DNA of 17,762 bases from an uncultured Erysipelotrichaceae bacterium (GTDB lineage: Bacteria > Bacillota_I > Bacilli_A > RF39 > UBA660): contig CADBMO010000077.1 of assembly GCA_902795755.1 (NCBI GenBank), positions 1-17,762 of the forward strand. Reading direction: 5' to 3'. Below are positions 6,407 through 12,321 of the stretch, in pieces (position 1 is the stretch's first letter; every line of letters begins with the position of its first letter). The notes beneath the pieces are model-generated. The model had not been told where the DNA came from, did not search any database, and was given only the letters and a program-made list of their open reading frames with translations. A program made the position numbers and the translations under genes.

Positions 6407-7248
6407 TGACAGGTAGAGTTATAAAACTAATTAGTAATATATGGACTGTTGATGTAGAAGGGCAATTATACAATTGCTCTTCTATTGGTAAATTTAAATA
6501 CTTAAAAACGTCACCAATGGTTGGTGATATGGTAGAAATCGATGAAAAAAATAAAGTAATTAAAAAGATTTTACCAAGGAAAAATGAACTCATTAGGCCT
6601 CCAATTGTAAACGTGGATCAAGCTATTATAGTAACAAGTGTTAAAGAACCAGACTTTTCTAGTAATTTGTTAGACAAATTATTAGTAATAATTGAGTATA
6701 ACAACATAAAACCCATAATATGCATTACAAAATATGACTTGTTAAAAGATACAAAAGAAATTGATGATGTTTTAAATTATTATAAAAAAATAGGTTATCA
6801 AGTATATATAAATACGGAAGTTGATAAAATTAAAAGTATACTTAAAGATAAAATAACTGTTTTAGCAGGTCAAACAGGCGCTGGTAAATCATCTTTATTA
6901 AATAGATTAGATAGTAATCTAAATTTAAAAACAAATGATATTTCAAAAGCTTTAGGACGCGGCAAGCATACAACAAGGCATGTTGAATTGTTAGAGATTA
7001 ATGATGGTCTAGTTGCAGATACTCCTGGTTTTTCATCATTAAGTTTTATTAATATGAATAAAAAGGATATTAAAGATAATTTTATTGAGTTTTATAAAAA
7101 TGAAAATAATTGTAAATATCAAGATTGTGTTCATGTAAAAGAAGATGGATGTTACATAAAAAAATTAGTTGAAGATGGAATAATTATTAAATCAAGATAT
7201 GAAAATTATGTTAAATTTATAGAAAGCATTAATGAAAAAAGGTGGTAA
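6406..7248 (+). CDS. rsgA: Small-subunit maturation GTPase RsgA (YjeQ)
   Basis: RsgA is a circularly permuted GTPase that binds late 30S subunits near the decoding centre and releases assembly factors. The 280-aa product has an N-terminal OB-fold (about 1-65; SPMVGDMVEI at 36-45). The GTPase motifs come in permuted order: TKYD (108-111, G4), GQTGAGKS (155-162, G1), GRGKHTTRH (184-192, G2 and switch I) and DTPG (205-208, G3). The C-terminal zinc site has Cys236, Cys241, His243 and Cys249. The start ATG at 6406 overlaps the kinase stop as TAATG, with a weak TGGAG (6394-6398) 7 nt upstream. The neighbours fit: PrkC is reported to phosphorylate this GTPase in some Bacillota, so coupling of wall signals to ribosome assembly is plausible (inference). 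Confidence 0.96.
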   Translation: MTGRVIKLISNIWTVDVEGQLYNCSSIGKFKYLKTSPMVGDMVEIDEKNKVIKKILPRKNELIRPPIVNVDQAIIVTSVKEPDFSSNLLDKLLVIIEYNNIKPIICITKYDLLKDTKEIDDVLNYYKKIGYQVYINTEVDKIKSILKDKITVLAGQTGAGKSSLLNRLDSNLNLKTNDISKALGRGKHTTRHVELLEINDGLVADTPGFSSLSFINMNKKDIKDNFIEFYKNENNCKYQDCVHVKEDGCYIKKLVEDGIIIKSRYENYVKFIESINEKRW

Positions 7249-7249
7249 T

Positions 7250-7870
7250 ATGAAAGTTTCTGTGTCAGTCTTAAAAGAGTATGATAACTTAGAAGTAGCG
7301 ATTGATAAAGTTAATAAATCTAGTGCTAATTATTTACATATAGATGTTATGGATGGTATTTTTGTTAATAATAGTAAATTTCCACTAGATATATGTGAAA
7401 AAGCAATTAAATTGAGCAATAAAGAAACAGATGTACATTTGATGGTTAATGACGTTGAAACCATAAAGGAATATGCATATTTAAAACCCAACAGACTTAC
7501 ATTTCATGTTGAAGTAATCAAGAATAATGAAATAATTAAATATGTTAAAAGCTTGGGCATAAAAGTTGGACTTGCTATAAATCCAGAAACTAACATAAAT
7601 GAATTAATGCCTTATGTAAATGATATTGATTTGGTATTATTTATGAGCGTTAACCCAGGGTTAGGTGGGCAAAAGTTTATTAATAGTGTAACTGATAAAA
7701 TAAAACTATTCAAAAAACTATCACCTAAAGAATTAGATATAAGTATAGATGGTGGAGTAAATAACGAAACCATAAATAGTTGTAGAGAAGCTGGTTGTAA
7801 TATTGTTGTAGCAGGCTCATATGTTACAAACATGGATAATTATGACGATGCCATAGTAAACTTGACATAA
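7250..7870 (+). CDS. rpe: Ribulose-phosphate 3-epimerase
   Basis: Rpe interconverts ribulose 5-phosphate and xylulose 5-phosphate in the pentose phosphate pathway. The 206-aa product is close to the usual length (about 215-220). It shows a TIM-barrel signature: SVSVL (4-8), LHIDVMDG with His30 and Asp32 as metal ligands, DVHLMV with His63, MSVNPGLGGQKF (132-143, phosphate loop and lid), SIDGGV with Asp167, and VAGSYV (187-192). The start ATG at 7250 is 1 nt after the rsgA stop and has AAGGTGG (7239-7245). An in-frame ATG at 7232 would overlap rsgA and is less likely. It is the last gene of the rlmN operon; thiN and rpmB, which often follow in Bacillus, are absent. No hairpin terminator is visible after it. 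Confidence 0.95.
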   Translation: MKVSVSVLKEYDNLEVAIDKVNKSSANYLHIDVMDGIFVNNSKFPLDICEKAIKLSNKETDVHLMVNDVETIKEYAYLKPNRLTFHVEVIKNNEIIKYVKSLGIKVGLAINPETNINELMPYVNDIDLVLFMSVNPGLGGQKFINSVTDKIKLFKKLSPKELDISIDGGVNNETINSCREAGCNIVVAGSYVTNMDNYDDAIVNLT

Positions 7871-7871
7871 T

Positions 7872-7900
7872 TTGACATTTTTAGCAATTTATGATATAAT
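7872..7900 (+). promoter_or_regulatory. Consensus promoter of the 117-aa orphan gene
   Basis: Perfect TTGACA (7872-7877), a 17-nt spacer and perfect TATAAT (7895-7900), beginning 2 nt after the rpe stop. It is the closest match to consensus in the window, together with the htpG promoter. Confidence 0.88.
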
Positions 7901-7926
7901 ACAAACACATATGAGGGGAGATTCGT

Positions 7927-8280
7927 ATGACAAGAGAAGAAATGGTAGATCAAGTTAAGTTTTTAGAAGAACAAAGAGATAAAACTTCAGATCCAACTAA
8001 AAAAAGAAATTTTCAAACTCAAATTGATTTTTTAAATGATCAAATTAGAGAAATGGATCGTTCACGTAGTGGTAGAAGTACCGCGCAAAATGTCGTTGGT
8101 GTTGCAACTAGAATCGTTGCAGGTGCCGCTTCAATGGTAGTTGGTGAAGTTGATGCTTGTGTAACAGGTAGAACAGATGAAAAGCAAGTTAGAAGAAGAC
8201 GTGGTAAATTTGTTGATTCTGCCGAAAATGCAATGGTTAGGGTAACTGGTGCCATTGAAAATATTTTTAGGAAAAAATAA
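7927..8280 (+). CDS. Small hypothetical protein with N-terminal coiled coil
   Basis: I do not recognise this 117-aa protein. Residues 1-47 are strongly helical and charged with heptad-like leucines and glutamines, suggesting a short coiled coil. Residues 55-80 are rich in Ala, Val and Gly (VVGVATRIVAGAASMVVGEV) and could be an amphipathic or membrane-associating helix, but are too polar at the edges for a confident membrane span. Next comes a very basic stretch RRRRG (88-92), then a second helix (about 95-113). The start at 7927 has the strong site GAGGGGAG (7913-7920). It forms its own unit with a perfect consensus promoter and a terminator, so high expression is likely. The basic patch could bind RNA, DNA or acidic lipid (speculation). 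Confidence 0.85.
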   Translation: MTREEMVDQVKFLEEQRDKTSDPTKKRNFQTQIDFLNDQIREMDRSRSGRSTAQNVVGVATRIVAGAASMVVGEVDACVTGRTDEKQVRRRRGKFVDSAENAMVRVTGAIENIFRKK

Positions 8281-8282
8281 CA

Positions 8283-8304
8283 AAAACACCTTAAGGTGTT
8301 TTTT
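8283..8304 (+). terminator. Intrinsic terminator after the 117-aa orphan
   Basis: AAAACACC (8283-8290) and GGTGTTTT (8295-8302) form a stem with a TTAA loop, and T continues to 8304. Confidence 0.88.
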
Positions 8305-8305
8305 C

Positions 8306-8334
8306 TTGACTTTATTAGTACTTTATAATATTAT
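8306..8334 (+). promoter_or_regulatory. Promoter of the 325-aa orphan gene
   Basis: TTGACT (8306-8311), a 17-nt spacer and TATTAT (8329-8334), starting one base after the terminator T run. A TATAAT at 8324-8329 is only 12 nt from the -35 and is not preferred. Confidence 0.7.
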
Positions 8335-8361
8335 ATAAAGCAACAAAAACGGGGGAATAAT

Positions 8362-9339
8362 ATGAAAAACCTTATATTTGATAGAAGTGTTATTAATGAT
8401 TATATAAATGGTAATACTATAAAAGAATACACCGAAGAAGAATTAGAAGATAATGTATTTTTTATGCAAGATGTATTATCAGTTACAAATGATCCAAATA
8501 TGTTTTATTTTGCATCTGATAGAATAAAAAACAACATAGATTTTGTTGTTAAGACCATAAAAACATTTAAGGATAATGAAAAATTTGTCAGTAAGTTATA
8601 TAACGAATTTTTAAGTAAGAATCCAGAGCATAGACAAACACTTGTTATATACTTATACAATATGTATAGGAATGATAAATGCTTATTTGCAGATAAAATG
8701 TGTGAGGAAGCAAATAAAGTATTTAATGAATTAGATGTAGATGGTACATTTGTATTGTTAGAAAAAAGCTGTGATAATCCAATTAAACTAGATTTTATGG
8801 CAAGAAGATATGCAGTAGCTTTATTCTATGAAAATGAAAAATATACTTTAGAAGGTTTAATACATAATTCAATGACTAAAAAAGAAATGCATAGCATGAA
8901 GCCATCTACGTATACTATAAGATACATTAATATGCATGATAGTGATTTAGCAGATTATATATCAACAAATCCAGGTATGATAAGTGGTATATTTATAGAT
9001 GTTAAAAATGTTTTTAAAAGCTGGAATACATACGAAAACAAATTAAATGATATTAGAATTAAAAACGTTATGACCGCATTATATAGTTATATAAAGGAAG
9101 GCAATAATGAAGGAGTTTCATTACAAACTATATTAAGTTATGTAATTTATGATTTAAGCTTACAAGAATCATTTGAAATGTTCGAAAATCATAACCCAAT
9201 TAAGAATTTAAGATATCCTGATTATAAAGATAGTTATAGCAAGGTAGATAGAGACTCTTTACCTAAAACTTATACTGAATTAGAAGAAAAAATATCAAAA
9301 ATATATAAAAAGGATTATGTTGGAGAGAGAAAAAAGTAA
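8362..9339 (+). CDS. Hypothetical cytosolic helical protein, possibly one DUF4116-like repeat
   Basis: I do not recognise this 325-aa protein with confidence. It has no signal peptide, membrane segment or cysteine cluster and is predicted mostly alpha-helical from its composition. One segment near the N-terminus (about 43-63, DPNMFYFASDRIKNNIDFVV) resembles a DUF4116-type repeat, in which a position-plus-residues formula ending in FV recurs. Only one convincing copy is present, so this is a weak hint. The C-terminus is lysine-rich. The ATG at 8362 follows GGGGGAA (8351-8357). It is a monocistronic unit between its own promoter and the infC promoter, which begins 9 nt after its stop. No terminator is visible after it, so read-through into the infC leader is possible. 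Confidence 0.85.
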   Translation: MKNLIFDRSVINDYINGNTIKEYTEEELEDNVFFMQDVLSVTNDPNMFYFASDRIKNNIDFVVKTIKTFKDNEKFVSKLYNEFLSKNPEHRQTLVIYLYNMYRNDKCLFADKMCEEANKVFNELDVDGTFVLLEKSCDNPIKLDFMARRYAVALFYENEKYTLEGLIHNSMTKKEMHSMKPSTYTIRYINMHDSDLADYISTNPGMISGIFIDVKNVFKSWNTYENKLNDIRIKNVMTALYSYIKEGNNEGVSLQTILSYVIYDLSLQESFEMFENHNPIKNLRYPDYKDSYSKVDRDSLPKTYTELEEKISKIYKKDYVGERKK

Positions 9340-9347
9340 TAAAACCC

Positions 9348-9376
9348 TTTACAAAACATAAAAATTAGTGTATATT
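9348..9376 (+). promoter_or_regulatory. Promoter of the infC-rpmI-rplT operon
   Basis: TTTACA (9348-9353), a 17-nt spacer and TATATT (9371-9376). Transcription should start near 9383, giving a leader of about 155 nt before infC. Confidence 0.7.
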
Positions 9377-9382
9377 AATAAA

Positions 9383-9538
9383 GTAATTTTGATATGGAAA
9401 GAAGACGAGTATTCATCTCACCTGATTGCGAATAGCGATAGGTAAATGCCAATTAATGATTTTATAATTAAGTTATACTATTATTGGGCACAAATGGATA
9501 CGATCTTCGTATTCATTTTTTAATGGAGGTGCTTTAAT
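9383..9538 (+). promoter_or_regulatory. Structured infC leader, L20-leader-type attenuator
   Basis: The leader forms a hairpin with ACCT (9420-9423) and ATTGC (9425-9429) pairing with GCGAT (9435-9439) and AGGT (9440-9443). TGCCAA (9447-9452) can pair with TTGGGCA (9484-9490) with a bulged G. GTATTCAT (9409-9416) can pair with ATGGATAC (9494-9501), which is also the left arm of a terminator, so the two structures exclude each other. In Bacillota the infC-rpmI-rplT operon is repressed by L20 binding such a leader and favouring termination. The same logic fits here, but the L20 site is inferred, not aligned. Confidence 0.72.
9493..9521 (+). terminator. Regulated terminator in the infC leader
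   Basis: 9493-9503 pairs with 9507-9517 in 11 consecutive positions (one G-U) around a TCT loop, with T at 9516-9521. It ends 3 nt before the infC ribosome binding site (GGAGG, 9525-9529) and competes with pairing of 9494-9501 to 9409-9416. Confidence 0.82.
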
Positions 9539-10066
9539 ATAGCAAAAGAAAAAGAAATGCCTATTAATGAACAAATAAAGGCAGAACAAATGCTTGTAAT
9601 AGGTCCAAACGGAGAACAATTAGGAATTAAGTCAAAGGAAGAGGCGTTAACACTTGCGTCATATGCAGGTTTTGATTTGGTTTTAATTACTGAAAAAGGA
9701 GATACTCCTGTTTGTAAGTTAATGGATTACAATAAGTTTAAGTATGAGAAAAAGAAAAAACTTAAAGAATCACAAAAAAAGCAAAGAGAGAATAATGCGG
9801 AGTTAAAAGAATATCGTTTATCACCAAATATCGATGTTCATGACTTTAATACTAAATTAAACAATGCGAAAAAGTACTTAATAAAAGGACATAAAGTAAA
9901 AATTAGCATTAGGTTTAGAGGAAGAGAAATGCAATTTACTGAAAAAGGTAAAGAAGTAATGCTTAAATTTGCAGAAGAATTAAATGATGTAGCAGAGATG
10001 GAAGCAGCACCTGTTTTGGATGGAAGAAACATGTATGCAATGCTAAACCCATCTAAGAATAAATAA
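9539..10066 (+). CDS. infC: Translation initiation factor IF-3 (ATA start)
   Basis: IF-3 binds the 30S subunit, prevents premature 50S joining and rejects non-canonical start codons. The product is 175 aa counting from ATA at 9539. I choose ATA because GGAGG (9525-9529) lies 9 nt upstream, and the resulting N-terminus (M)AKEKEMPINEQI matches the family; the first in-frame ATG (9557) has no ribosome binding site and would clip the N-terminus. The N-domain is about 1-75 (NEQIKAEQMLVIGPNGEQLGI), followed by a Lys-rich linker helix. The C-domain is about 90-175 with the hallmark ISIRFRGREMQFTEKG. Known infC genes often start with AUU (E. coli, B. subtilis) so that IF-3 represses its own translation; AUA would serve the same purpose. 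It is first in the operon, followed by rpmI and rplT. Confidence 0.93.
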   Translation: MAKEKEMPINEQIKAEQMLVIGPNGEQLGIKSKEEALTLASYAGFDLVLITEKGDTPVCKLMDYNKFKYEKKKKLKESQKKQRENNAELKEYRLSPNIDVHDFNTKLNNAKKYLIKGHKVKISIRFRGREMQFTEKGKEVMLKFAEELNDVAEMEAAPVLDGRNMYAMLNPSKNK

Positions 10067-10082
10067 GTAGGAGGAAAATATT

Positions 10083-10286
10083 ATGGCAAAGAAAACTCAA
10101 AAAACACATAAAGGAACAAAAAAAATATTAAACGTTAGAAATAGCGGTTCTATAACTACTGGACATCCAGGTCAAAGACATAATACTGGTTCTAAGAACT
10201 CAGCATTTAACAGAAGAAAAAGAAGTAAATCAGAACTAAGTTCATCTGATGCAAAAAGATTAAAAAGATTAATTGATAGAATTTAA
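10083..10286 (+). CDS. rpmI: 50S ribosomal protein bL35
   Basis: This 67-aa basic protein of the large subunit begins MAKKTQKTHKGTKK and ends with SSSDAKRLKRLIDRI, both typical of bL35 (usually 64-66 aa). The middle part (TTGHPGQRHNTGSKN) is more divergent than in Bacillus, but the RRKRSK segment before the C-terminal helix is kept. Position between infC and rplT makes the call secure. The ATG at 10083 has a strong TAGGAGG site (10068-10074). Expression should follow the leader attenuator upstream of infC. Confidence 0.93.
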   Translation: MAKKTQKTHKGTKKILNVRNSGSITTGHPGQRHNTGSKNSAFNRRKRSKSELSSSDAKRLKRLIDRI

Positions 10287-10301
10287 TAAGGAGGAATAAT
10301 A

Positions 10302-10886
10302 ATGGCAAGAGTTAAAAATGGAGCAGTTACAAAAGCTCGTAGAAAAAAGATATTAAAAGAAGCCAAAGGATACTTTGGAAGTAAACATCGTTTATTTAAA
10401 ACTGCAAAAGAACAAGTAATGCATTCAAGAGTATATGCTTATCGTGATAGAAAACAAAATAAGCGTAATTTTAGAAAATTATGGATAGTACGTATTAACG
10501 CAGCATGTAGAGAAAATGATATTAGTTATTCAAGATTCATTAATGGACTTTCAAAAGCAGGTGTTACCGTAAATCGTAAAATGCTTGCAGAAATTGCTAT
10601 TGATTCACCAAAAGCATTTGCTGATTTAGTAGCTATTGCAAAAGATGCTTTAGAAGGTAAAATGCCTAAAGAAGTAAAAGCAAGTGCTAAAGCACCAGCT
10701 AAAAAAGAAGAAGTTAAAGAAGAAAAGAAAACTCCAGCAAAAAAACCAGCTGCTAAAAAGCCAGCTGCAAAAAAAGAAGATATATCAAAATTAACCGTAG
10801 CAGAATTAAAAAAATTGGCAAAAGAAAAGGGTATTGAAGGATACACTACAATGAAAAAAGCAGAATTATTAGAGAAACTTGCATAG
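10302..10886 (+). CDS. rplT: 50S ribosomal protein bL20 with C-terminal Rho-N/SAP-like extension
   Basis: bL20 is an early large-subunit assembly protein and, in Bacillota, the repressor of its own operon. Residues 1-118 are a complete bL20 (RRKKILKEAKGYFG at 13-26, SRFINGL at 77-83, NRKMLAEIAI at 91-100). The protein is 194 aa instead of about 118. Residues 119-159 are a low-complexity linker of Lys, Ala, Pro and Glu with AKKPA units, and 160-194 form a short helical module (LTVAELKKLAKEKGIEGYTTMKKAELLEKL) of the Rho-N/SAP/HeH type, which in other proteins binds nucleic acid. The frame is continuous, with no sign of a frameshift. The ATG at 10302 has AAGGAGG (10288-10294). The extension's role is unknown; extra rRNA or DNA contact is an inference. 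Confidence 0.94.
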   Translation: MARVKNGAVTKARRKKILKEAKGYFGSKHRLFKTAKEQVMHSRVYAYRDRKQNKRNFRKLWIVRINAACRENDISYSRFINGLSKAGVTVNRKMLAEIAIDSPKAFADLVAIAKDALEGKMPKEVKASAKAPAKKEEVKEEKKTPAKKPAAKKPAAKKEDISKLTVAELKKLAKEKGIEGYTTMKKAELLEKLA

Positions 10887-10898
10887 TTTCTTTTTTTT
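10871..10898 (+). terminator. Intrinsic terminator of the infC operon, overlapping the rplT stop
   Basis: AGAAACT (10873-10879) pairs with AGTTTCT (10885-10891), extendable by two pairs, with loop TGCAT and T through 10898. The stop codon TAG (10884-10886) enters the right arm. Confidence 0.87.
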
Positions 10899-10901
10899 CT
10901 A

Positions 10902-10930
10902 TTGACTTATCATTTTTATAATGCTAGTAT
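10902..10930 (+). promoter_or_regulatory. Extended -10 promoter of the 62-aa orphan
   Basis: TTGACT (10902-10907), a 17-nt spacer and TAGTAT (10925-10930) with a TGC extension (10922-10924) just upstream. Confidence 0.68.
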
Positions 10931-10955
10931 ATATACCCAAGAAAGAGGTGTTATT

Positions 10956-11144
10956 ATGCAAGAATATGGTGTTAGAGCAAACACACTATATGAAAAAAAC
11001 ATAAGAATAAACTCTGGGGAACAAAGAATGAATATTGTAAAAAGGCCTTATATGCTTCAAGTATCAAAAGATCGTGATGGTAATATAAGTGTTGATAAAA
11101 GATACATAGATGAATCAAGTAAAAGAGTAGTTAAACAAATATAA
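10956..11144 (+). CDS. Small hypothetical protein, 62 aa
   Basis: I do not recognise this protein. The ATG at 10956 follows AGAGGTG (10944-10950); an in-frame TTG at 10902 is actually part of the -35 box and is rejected. The product has no membrane segment or cysteine and is polar and basic, with an Arg/Lys-rich middle (RMNIVKRPYMLQVSKDRDGN) and a C-terminal KRVVKQI. The middle, with alternating hydrophobic residues either side of a DRDGN turn, suggests a small beta hairpin. It is transcribed alone, between its own promoter and a terminator overlapping its end. It could be a small regulator or structural peptide, but nothing in the sequence decides this. Confidence 0.75.
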   Translation: MQEYGVRANTLYEKNIRINSGEQRMNIVKRPYMLQVSKDRDGNISVDKRYIDESSKRVVKQI

Positions 11145-11164
11145 AGACAATACTCTTTTTTTTT
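11121..11164 (+). terminator. Probable intrinsic terminator with a large loop
   Basis: AAAAGAGTA (11121-11129) pairs with TACTCTTTT (11151-11159), followed by T to 11164. The 21-nt loop contains the stop codon of the 62-aa gene, which is longer than ideal. Confidence 0.6.
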
Positions 11165-11172
11165 GTTATAAT
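11144..11172 (+). promoter_or_regulatory. Probable holA promoter nested in the preceding terminator
   Basis: AAGACA (11144-11149), a 17-nt spacer and perfect TATAAT (11167-11172). The -35 lies in the terminator loop and the spacer covers its right arm. Confidence 0.5.
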
Positions 11173-11189
11173 TTATTTAGGTGGTAATT

Positions 11190-12125
11190 ATGAAGAACGT
11201 TTATTTAATATATGGTAGTAATTATGAACTTATTAAACGTGAAATAGATAATATTGTTAAAGATATTACAGATGTCGTTAAGTATGATCTACAGTTAAGT
11301 CCAGTAGACGAAGTTATTGACGATGCTAGTATGATTTCATTGTTTGGCGAAAAAAAAGTAGTTATTGCAGAAAATGCTATGTTTTTAACTACCAATAAAT
11401 CAAGTGTTGATCATAATATTGACTACTTAATTTCTTTTTTAAATAATAATAATAGTGAAAATATTGTTATATTTACTTGTTATGATGATAAGCTAGATGA
11501 AAGAAAAAAAGTAGTTAAACTATTCAGAGAAAAAGCAACGGTTATATATAAAAAGGAAGTAACAAAAAAAGATATACCATCTTTTGTAATCAGCGAATTT
11601 AAAAATATGGGCTATATAATAGATTATAAAACCGCCAGTTATTTTTCAGATTATGTTGGTGAAAATATAGATATTATAATAAGTGAAATTAATAAAATGA
11701 CTTTATATAAAGCTGATGATAAGCAGATAACAATAAAGGATATTAACGATATATCATCCAAAGCTTTTAAAGATAATATATTTGATTTTTTAGATGCTGT
11801 ACAAAAAAGAAACTATAAAAAAATGTTTGAATGTTACGATGATTTAAAAATAATTGGAGAAGAACCAATTAAAATTATTTCAATGTTAGGTAAGCAATTG
11901 TTTTTAATATACCAAGTAAAACTATTATCAAAAAATAATACACAAGATGACATTGCAAACATATTAAAAATTCATCCATACCGGGTTAAACTTGCGTTAG
12001 AAAGTGACTTTTTAGAGTATGAGTTAACAGATTTGATAAAAAAGCTTCATAACTTAGATTATGAAATAAAAAGTGGAAAAAAAGATAAAGATCATGCATT
12101 CGAAAGTTTTCTTTTAAAATTATAA
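11190..12125 (+). CDS. holA: DNA polymerase III delta subunit
   Basis: HolA is the clamp-loader subunit that opens the beta sliding clamp. The 311-aa product is somewhat shorter than the Bacillus protein (about 347). It begins MKNVYLIYGSNYELIKREID, the usual start of the AAA+-like domain I, whose P-loop is degenerate in this family. Next come LSPVDEVIDDASMISLFGEKKVVIAENAMFLT (clamp-binding region with the small-residue/FGEKKVV pattern), an ENIVIFTCYDDKLDERKK strand, and the helical collar domain (about 200-311) with KAFKDNIFDFLDAVQKRN. I choose the ATG at 11190, behind TTAGGTGG (11177-11184); the GTG at 11181 lies within that site. No comEC or rpsT neighbours are seen, although they often accompany holA. 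Confidence 0.92.
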   Translation: MKNVYLIYGSNYELIKREIDNIVKDITDVVKYDLQLSPVDEVIDDASMISLFGEKKVVIAENAMFLTTNKSSVDHNIDYLISFLNNNNSENIVIFTCYDDKLDERKKVVKLFREKATVIYKKEVTKKDIPSFVISEFKNMGYIIDYKTASYFSDYVGENIDIIISEINKMTLYKADDKQITIKDINDISSKAFKDNIFDFLDAVQKRNYKKMFECYDDLKIIGEEPIKIISMLGKQLFLIYQVKLLSKNNTQDDIANILKIHPYRVKLALESDFLEYELTDLIKKLHNLDYEIKSGKKDKDHAFESFLLKL

Positions 12126-12154
12126 TTGTAGTTATTTTAATAATGTGTTATTAT
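12126..12154 (+). promoter_or_regulatory. Possible promoter of the 37-aa membrane peptide gene
   Basis: TTGTAG (12126-12131), a 17-nt spacer and TATTAT (12149-12154) with an upstream TGT (12146-12148) extension. It starts immediately after the holA stop. Confidence 0.5.
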
Positions 12155-12177
12155 GTTAATGATAGATAGGAGGCACT

Positions 12178-12291
12178 ATGGATTATTTATCAGAAGAGGA
12201 AAAGAAAAAAGCATTCATTAAAATAGGAATAGCTATTGGAGTTTTAATATTATTAGTAGTATTAGCAATTATAATAATGAAGTTTTATTAA
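12178..12291 (+). CDS. Small single-helix membrane protein, 37 aa
   Basis: ATG at 12178 follows a perfect AGGAGG (12168-12173), and TAA is at 12289-12291. The peptide has a charged cytoplasmic-looking N-terminus (MDYLSEEEKKKAFIK, 1-15) and then one hydrophobic helix (IGIAIGVLILLVVLAIIIM, 16-34) ending in KFY. The ribosome binding site, the clear amphipathic-to-membrane transition, the upstream promoter and a terminator whose left arm begins at the stop codon all argue for a real gene. Function is unknown. Short one-helix proteins of this size often regulate a membrane complex or transporter. A toxin is an alternative, but no antitoxin RNA is visible. Confidence 0.75.
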   Translation: MDYLSEEEKKKAFIKIGIAIGVLILLVVLAIIIMKFY

Positions 12292-12321
12292 AAAAAGACA
12301 CTTCTTTTGTGTCTTTTTTTT
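12290..12321. terminator. Bidirectional terminator between the 37-aa gene and uppP
   Basis: A-rich arm 12290-12301 (seven A then GACAC) pairs with 12309-12320 (GTGTC then seven T) around a 7-nt loop. A and T runs flank both sides, so it can stop the + strand gene and the convergent uppP; both stop codons touch the stem. Confidence 0.9.

Noticed and set aside
10526..10846. Minus-strand ORF of 106 codons under rplT
   Set aside because: It is a shadow of the Lys/Ala-rich L20 tail and has no ribosome binding site.
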